A stretch of 64,000 nt of DNA, taken from the NCBI GenBank assembly GCA_017473265.1, contig JAFULQ010000002.1, forward strand, positions 62,001 through 126,000, written 5' to 3'. The position numbers and the translations under genes were made by a program. The notes under the pieces are model-generated. The model was given only the letters and a program-made list of their open reading frames with translations. It made no database searches and was not told where the DNA came from. Shown here piece by piece: positions 59,211-64,000 of this stretch. This DNA is from Erysipelotrichaceae bacterium. Its GTDB lineage: Bacteria; Bacillota_I; Bacilli_A; Erysipelotrichales; Erysipelotrichaceae. Within the stretch, counting starts at the first letter, position 1. Each line of letters opens with the position of its first letter.

Positions 59211-61193
59211 ATGATGTTATTAGAAGTTCCTAAAAAGAAACCTGAATTTATTGAAGGGATTCGTAGAGCTCCAAAACGTGAAGCGAAATTGTCTAAGAAG
59301 GATATAGAATTGGCAGTACGTAATGCATTGCGTTATGTTCCTAAGGAATATCATGAGGAATTGGCACCAGAATTTTTAGAGGAATTAATGACTCGTGGAC
59401 GTATTTATGGTTATCGTTTTAGACCTGAGGGTCGTATATATGGTAAGCCGATTGATGAGTATAAGGGGAATTGCATAGAAGGTAAAGCTATGCAAGTTAT
59501 GATTGATAATAATTTAGACTTTGAAACAGCATTGTATCCATATGAGTTAGTTACTTATGGAGAAACAGGACAAGTATGTCAAAACTGGATGCAATATCAA
59601 TTAATTAAAAAGTATTTAGAACAATTAACGGATGAACAAACATTAGTTATGGAATCTGGGCATCCATTAGGAGTATTTCATTCTCCAAAGAATGCTCCTA
59701 GAGTTATTATTACCAATGGTTTAATGGTTGGTGAAGTTGATAATTTAGAGAATTTTAAACGTTTTGCGGCGTTGGGTGTAGCGAATTATGGACAAATGAC
59801 TGCTGGAGGATGGATGTATATTGGACCTCAAGGTATTGTTCATGGTACGTATTCTACTTTATTAAATGCGGCTAGAATGTTACATCCTGGACAAAATGAT
59901 ATGAACTATTTATTGTTTGTGTCTAGTGGCTTAGGTGGTATGAGTGGTGCGCAAGGTAAGGCTTGTAAGATTGCAAATGGTGTAGCTATTATTGCGGAAG
60001 TTGATGCGTCTCGTATTCAAACTCGTTTCTCACAAGGATGGGTTGATGAAGTTGTTGAAACTAAAGAGGAAGCTTTTGCGAAAGCGAAAGAGTATCAAGT
60101 AAAGAAGGAAGCTAGAGCTATTGCTTATCATGGTAATATTGTAGATTTATTAGAGTATGCAATTGAACAGAATATAACTATTGATTTATTAAGTGATCAA
60201 ACAAGTTGTCATGAAGTATATGATGGTGGATATTGTCCACAAGGTATTTCTTTTGAAGAGCGTACACGTTTATTAAAAGATGATAGAGAACAGTTTGTGG
60301 CTTTAGTTAATCAATCATTAAAGAATCATTTTCATGCGATTAAGAAATTACATGAAATGGGTACATATTTCTTTGATTATGGAAATAGTTTTATGAAGTC
60401 TGTATTTGATAGTGGTGTTAAAGAAATTAGTAAAAATGGTGTAGATGATAAGGAAGGTTTTATTTTCCCAAGTTATGTGGAAGATATTTTAGGTCCTGAA
60501 TTGTTTGATTATGGTTATGGTCCATTTAGATGGGTTTGTTTGAGTGGTAAACAAGAAGATTTGGATAAGACGGATATGGCTGCGATGAGTTGTATTGATA
60601 AAGATCGTCGTTTCCAAGATTATGATAACTGGAAATGGATTCAAGATGCGAAAGAAAATAAATTAGTGGTTGGTACAAAAGCGCGTATTTTATATCAAGA
60701 TGCGTTTGGTCGTATGAATATTGGTTTGAAGTTTAATGAGATGGTTCGTAATGGTGAGATTGGTCCAGTTATGATGGGTAGAGATCATCATGATGTATCT
60801 GGTACGGATTCTCCATTTAGAGAAACTTCTAATATTAAAGATGGTTCTCAATTTATGGCGGATATGGCTACGCAATGTTTTGCGGGGAATGCGGCTCGTG
60901 GTATGAGTTTAGTTGCCTTGCATAATGGCGGTGGTGTTGGTATTGGTAAAGCGATTAATGGTGGTTTTGGATTAGTATTGGATGGTTCAAAACGTGTTGA
61001 TGATATCTTATATCAAGCGATGTTATGGGATGTTATGGGTGGAGTTGCTCGTAGAAGTTGGGCTGGTAATCCGCATTCTTTAGAAACGGTTGAAGAATAT
61101 AATACGGTAATGAAAGATACGGATAATATTACAATGCCGTATTTAGCGGATATGGATATGATTCATGCTTTAGTAGATAAAGAGGTTAAGTAA
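59211..61193 (+). CDS. hutU: Urocanate hydratase
   Basis: A 660-residue NAD-dependent hydratase making imidazolone propionate from urocanate. The NAD region SSGLGGMSGAQGKACKIA and the active-site region LSDQTSCHEVYDGGYCPQGIS are visible, and LHNGGGVGIGKAINGGFGLVLDG near the end. It is about 100 residues longer than the Pseudomonas/Bacillus enzymes, as in the long form seen in some anaerobes. AGGAGG lies 8 nt before the first ATG. It is 3 nt after hutH. Confidence 0.95.
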   Translation: MMLLEVPKKKPEFIEGIRRAPKREAKLSKKDIELAVRNALRYVPKEYHEELAPEFLEELMTRGRIYGYRFRPEGRIYGKPIDEYKGNCIEGKAMQVMIDNNLDFETALYPYELVTYGETGQVCQNWMQYQLIKKYLEQLTDEQTLVMESGHPLGVFHSPKNAPRVIITNGLMVGEVDNLENFKRFAALGVANYGQMTAGGWMYIGPQGIVHGTYSTLLNAARMLHPGQNDMNYLLFVSSGLGGMSGAQGKACKIANGVAIIAEVDASRIQTRFSQGWVDEVVETKEEAFAKAKEYQVKKEARAIAYHGNIVDLLEYAIEQNITIDLLSDQTSCHEVYDGGYCPQGISFEERTRLLKDDREQFVALVNQSLKNHFHAIKKLHEMGTYFFDYGNSFMKSVFDSGVKEISKNGVDDKEGFIFPSYVEDILGPELFDYGYGPFRWVCLSGKQEDLDKTDMAAMSCIDKDRRFQDYDNWKWIQDAKENKLVVGTKARILYQDAFGRMNIGLKFNEMVRNGEIGPVMMGRDHHDVSGTDSPFRETSNIKDGSQFMADMATQCFAGNAARGMSLVALHNGGGVGIGKAINGGFGLVLDGSKRVDDILYQAMLWDVMGGVARRSWAGNPHSLETVEEYNTVMKDTDNITMPYLADMDMIHALVDKEVK

Positions 61194-61194
61194 T

Positions 61195-62145
61195 ATGAAA
61201 ATTGTGGAATGTGTACCTAATTATTCAATTAGTGAAGATGTAGAAGGTATTAAGAAGATTGTACAACCTTTTATTGATACAGACGGTGTTGAACTTGTTA
61301 ATGTTGAACCGGATACAAGTTATAATCGTACAGTAGTTACTGCTATTGGAGAGCCTCAAGCAGTTAAAAGTGCGATGGTACAATCTTGTAAGATTGCTAG
61401 TGAAGTAATTGATATGAGAGAACATCGTGGTGAACATAAGCGTATGGGAGCTACAGATGTTGTACCATTTATTCCTATTCAAGATATGACAATTGAAGAA
61501 ACAATTGCTTTAAGTGAAGAATGTGCAAAAGAGATTTATGAACTTACAAATATTCCTGTTTTCTTATATAACTTAAGTGCAAAAAGAGAACAATGTAAGA
61601 AATTACCAGATATTCGCAAAGGTGAATTTGAAGGTATGAAAGAAAAGTTACAAGATTCATATTGGAAACCAGATTTTGGTAGTGAAGTACATCCTACTGC
61701 AGGGGTTACTGCGGTTGGTTGTCGTCCACTTTTAGTAGCTTACAATATTGATTTACAAACAAATGATCGTAAGGTTGCTTCAGCGATTGCACGTATGATT
61801 CGTTATTCAAATGGTGGATATCGTTGCATTCAAGCGGGTCCAGCATCATTGGAAGATCATGTTCAAGTAACAATGAATGTTACAGATTATACTATGACAA
61901 GTGTATATCGTGTATATGAAACAGTGAAAATGGAAGCGAAACGTTTTGGAGTAGATGTTTGTGGTAGTGAGTTTATTGGTTTGGTGAATATGGATTGTTT
62001 GAAGGATATTGCGGCTTATTATTTGTGTTTACCATCTAAGGATGATGTCACTTTATCTATGGATGAAGTAATTGATGTTGTTGTTAAGAATTTACAAGTA
62101 CATGGTTTCTCTAAAGAGAAAGTGATTGAATATTATGTTAAATAA
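61195..62145 (+). CDS. ftcD: Glutamate formimidoyltransferase
   Basis: A 316-residue enzyme that transfers the formimino group of N-formimino-glutamate to tetrahydrofolate, releasing glutamate. MKIVECVPNYSISEDVEGI, MREHRGEHKRMGATDVVPFIP and PTAGVTAVGCRPLLVAYN correspond to the transferase half of mammalian FTCD. The cyclodeaminase half is encoded separately by fchA at 63.4 kb. It starts 2 nt after the hutU stop and overlaps hutI by 11 nt. Confidence 0.95.
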   Translation: MKIVECVPNYSISEDVEGIKKIVQPFIDTDGVELVNVEPDTSYNRTVVTAIGEPQAVKSAMVQSCKIASEVIDMREHRGEHKRMGATDVVPFIPIQDMTIEETIALSEECAKEIYELTNIPVFLYNLSAKREQCKKLPDIRKGEFEGMKEKLQDSYWKPDFGSEVHPTAGVTAVGCRPLLVAYNIDLQTNDRKVASAIARMIRYSNGGYRCIQAGPASLEDHVQVTMNVTDYTMTSVYRVYETVKMEAKRFGVDVCGSEFIGLVNMDCLKDIAAYYLCLPSKDDVTLSMDEVIDVVVKNLQVHGFSKEKVIEYYVK

Positions 62146-63358
62146 AGTATTTATTAATATTTCGAAATTATATTCTTTAGCGGGTGGAGTTCGTATTCAT
62201 GATGCATTAAATGATTGTGCTATTTATGAAAATGCATATATGCGTGTTTGTGATGGCAAGATTGTTGATGTTGGATATATGTGTGATTTGAAAATTGTGG
62301 ATGAAGTAGTGATTGATTTACATAATCAAATTGTGATTCCTGGTATTGTGGATGCACATAGTCATTTAGTGTTTGGTGGAAGTCGTGTGAATGAATATGC
62401 TATGAAGATTCAGGGTGCTAGTTATATGGATATCTATAATGCTGGTGGTGGTATTCATTCTACTGTAAAAGCGACTCGTGAAGCTTCTTTTGAAGAGTTG
62501 TATGAACAAGCGAAAAAACATATTTATGAAATGGTAGCTTGTGGAGTAACGACTTTAGAAGTGAAGAGTGGGTATGGATTAAATAAAGAGACTGAATTAA
62601 AACAATTGCGTGTTGTGAAACAATTAGATAAGGATTTACCAATTGATATTGTTTCTACCTTTATGCCTGCACATGCTTTGCCTAAAGGATATACTTCTTA
62701 TGTGTATTTAGATGAAATGAAGGATACTGTATTACCAGTAGTGGTGGAAGAACAATTAGCTGAATATATGGATTGTTTTTTGGAAAAAGGTGTTTTTGAT
62801 TGTGATGAATCGTATCATATTTTAAAGGCAGGTAAAGAGGCTGGATTGAAAATTAAAATTCATATTGATGAAATTGAAGATATTGGTGGTACAGATGTGG
62901 CTTGTGCTTTAGGTGCAACAAGTGTTGAACATTGTATGGTGACGAATGGTTCAAGTATGGATAAGTTAAAAGATAAGGGTATTGTGGCGGTTATATTACC
63001 GGCTACGTCTTTTAATTTGTGTAAGGAGTATGCGAATGTGTCTTTAATGAAGGAAAAAGGATTAATTATTGCGTTAAGTAATGATTTTAATCCGGGTTCT
63101 TGTCCTTGTACCGATAGTTTGTGGATGGCTAGAATTGCGTCTCGTGGATTGCGTTTGACTCCTAATGAAGTATTAAGTATGATGACGATTAATTCAGCTA
63201 AGGCTATTGATCGTGAAGACATAATTGGTTCATTAGAATGTAATAAACAAGCAGATTTTGTGGTTATGAATTGTAGTAGTTTTGATGAAGTAATAGCGAA
63301 TATGATGAAAAATCCAATTACGGCAGTTTATAAGAAAGGAGAAAATATTCTATGTTAG
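62135..63358 (+). CDS. hutI: Imidazolonepropionase
   Basis: A 407-residue amidohydrolase-superfamily enzyme opening the imidazolone ring to N-formimino-L-glutamate. GIVDAHSHLVFGGSR has the HxH metal ligands, VKSGYGLNKETELKQL is a family stretch, and KIHIDEIEDIGG and ALSNDFNPGSCP carry further metal/substrate residues. The ATG at 62135 overlaps ftcD by 11 nt. Pathway order puts it before FtcD. Confidence 0.95.
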   Translation: MLNKVFINISKLYSLAGGVRIHDALNDCAIYENAYMRVCDGKIVDVGYMCDLKIVDEVVIDLHNQIVIPGIVDAHSHLVFGGSRVNEYAMKIQGASYMDIYNAGGGIHSTVKATREASFEELYEQAKKHIYEMVACGVTTLEVKSGYGLNKETELKQLRVVKQLDKDLPIDIVSTFMPAHALPKGYTSYVYLDEMKDTVLPVVVEEQLAEYMDCFLEKGVFDCDESYHILKAGKEAGLKIKIHIDEIEDIGGTDVACALGATSVEHCMVTNGSSMDKLKDKGIVAVILPATSFNLCKEYANVSLMKEKGLIIALSNDFNPGSCPCTDSLWMARIASRGLRLTPNEVLSMMTINSAKAIDREDIIGSLECNKQADFVVMNCSSFDEVIANMMKNPITAVYKKGENILC

Positions 63359-63978
63359 TTGAACAAAGTGTATTAGATTTTCTTAATGAAGTGGATAGTA
63401 ATAGTGCTGCACCAGGCGGAGGAAGTGTTTCTAGTTTGGTTGGTGCTATGGGTGTAGCTTTAGCGAGAATGTATGGTCATTTATCAATTGGGAAAAAGAA
63501 GTATATGCTTTTAGATGAAGAAGTTCGTCTAGAATTTGAGAATTGTTTTGAACAATTAACATATTATAAAGATGCCTTAGCAGATGGTGTAGATTTGGAT
63601 ACTTGTGCATATCAAAAAGTAATAGAAGCGTATCGTTTACCGAAAGATAGTGATGAAGAAAAAGTTATTCGTCAAAGTGCTATTGATAGTGCAATGGAAG
63701 GTGCTATCTTATCTCCGTATCGTATGATGGAACATGCATTAGCTGCTATGAAGTTGTGTTTACAATTATTACCTTATGGGAATAAGAATGCTTTAAGTGA
63801 TATGGGATGTGCTATTCTATGTTCAGATATGGCTATTCATGGAGCATATTTGAATGTACGTATTAATTTATCTAATGATGAACAAGTAGCGAAGTGGTTA
63901 GATAAAATTGATGCTATGCTTAGTGAAAGTGAAAGTATAAAAGAAAAGGTGTTTAAAGAAATTAAAGGACAATTGTAA
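63352..63978 (+). CDS. fchA: Formiminotetrahydrofolate cyclodeaminase
   Basis: A 208-residue helical enzyme converting 5-formimino-THF into 5,10-methenyl-THF plus ammonia. SAAPGGGSVSSLVGAMGVALARM is the family signature near the N-terminus; SAIDSAMEGAILSPYRMM and LCSDMAIHGAYLNVRINL are typical. AAAGGAG precedes the ATG, which overlaps the hutI stop by 7 nt. It closes the histidine operon and feeds one-carbon units to the folate pool. Confidence 0.94.
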   Translation: MLVEQSVLDFLNEVDSNSAAPGGGSVSSLVGAMGVALARMYGHLSIGKKKYMLLDEEVRLEFENCFEQLTYYKDALADGVDLDTCAYQKVIEAYRLPKDSDEEKVIRQSAIDSAMEGAILSPYRMMEHALAAMKLCLQLLPYGNKNALSDMGCAILCSDMAIHGAYLNVRINLSNDEQVAKWLDKIDAMLSESESIKEKVFKEIKGQL

Positions 63979-63993
63979 TGATTGTTCTTTTTT
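63964..63993 (+). terminator. Terminator at the end of the hut operon
   Basis: A 10-bp stem AAAGGACAAT / ATTGTTCTTT with one G-T pair, a 7-nt loop and a T-run; it overlaps the fchA stop. Confidence 0.85.
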
Positions 63994-64000
63994 AGTGATA

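Noticed and set aside
1-64000. CRISPR arrays, tRNA or rRNA genes, insertion sequences, prophage
   Set aside because: No regularly spaced repeats, cloverleaf-like genes, rRNA signatures, transposase or phage genes were seen on either strand.

Overview
This window is the replication-origin region of a low-GC Bacillota (Firmicutes) chromosome. The best guess is a spore-forming Erysipelotrichia-like gut anaerobe. The evidence is very A/T-rich DNA; the dnaA-dnaN-yaaA block beside a dense field of DnaA boxes; the rpmH-rnpA-yidC-jag and pth-mfd-spoVT-rqcP-yabP-yabQ-divIC orders known from Bacillus; spoIID and a spoIIQ-like gene; and anaerobic metabolism (a glycyl radical enzyme with its activase, FucO-type alcohol dehydrogenase, folate-linked histidine degradation). 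No tRNA, rRNA, CRISPR, insertion sequence or prophage was recognised. Taxonomy is inference from gene content.

Layout. 0-3.3 kb: yaaA (cut by the window edge), dnaN and dnaA run left; the origin lies upstream of dnaA, and a second DnaA-box cluster lies between dnaA and dnaN. 3.3-10.4 kb: genes placed between dnaA and rpmH, namely a PASTA-only membrane protein, an htrA gene interrupted by an in-frame TGA, a PfkB sugar kinase and a large secreted glucosaminidase. 10.5-16.7 kb: rpmH, rnpA, yidC, jag, pth, mfd. 16.7-26.5 kb: an accessory block between mfd and spoVT, with a candidate small RNA/leader, a macro-domain/HTH protein plus vWA protein pair, a hydrolase/isomerase pair, and a LytTR two-component system with a lipoprotein, a membrane protein and a DUF2207 protein. 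26.5-28.5 kb: the sporulation/division block spoVT-rqcP-yabP-yabQ-divIC. 28.6-43.5 kb: an AT-hook-like protein, fucO, two PLP enzymes, a heterodimeric ABC exporter, a Sel1-repeat protein, a glycyl radical enzyme/activase pair, gpmI and a lipoprotein. 43.5-47.2 kb: U32 peptidase, MerR regulator and GNAT, running left. 47.2-52.7 kb: tmk-holB-ricT-rsmI and followers. 52.8-57.6 kb: GH4 glycosidase, idi, ywzB, spoIID, spoIIQ-like, HD hydrolase. 57.7-64 kb: the hut operon hutH-hutU-ftcD-hutI-fchA, taking histidine to glutamate with transfer of the formimino group to tetrahydrofolate.

The most noteworthy signals are regulatory. (1) Two matched promoter regions, before the LytTR regulator gene and before the lipoprotein gene, carry pairs of ACC...ATACCA direct repeats with identical 7-nt and 6-nt spacings to a TTTACA -35 element; this looks like the regulon of the two-component system. 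(2) The Shine-Dalgarno sequences of spoVT and yabP are buried in the 3' arms of long terminator-like hairpins ending just before the ATG, and sequences resembling sigma-G and sigma-E promoters lie in the 5' arms and loops. This suggests silencing of read-through transcripts and release only by sporulation promoters. (3) htrA has a TGA exactly between its protease and PDZ domains. (4) The origin is bipartite with repeated modules on both sides of dnaA.
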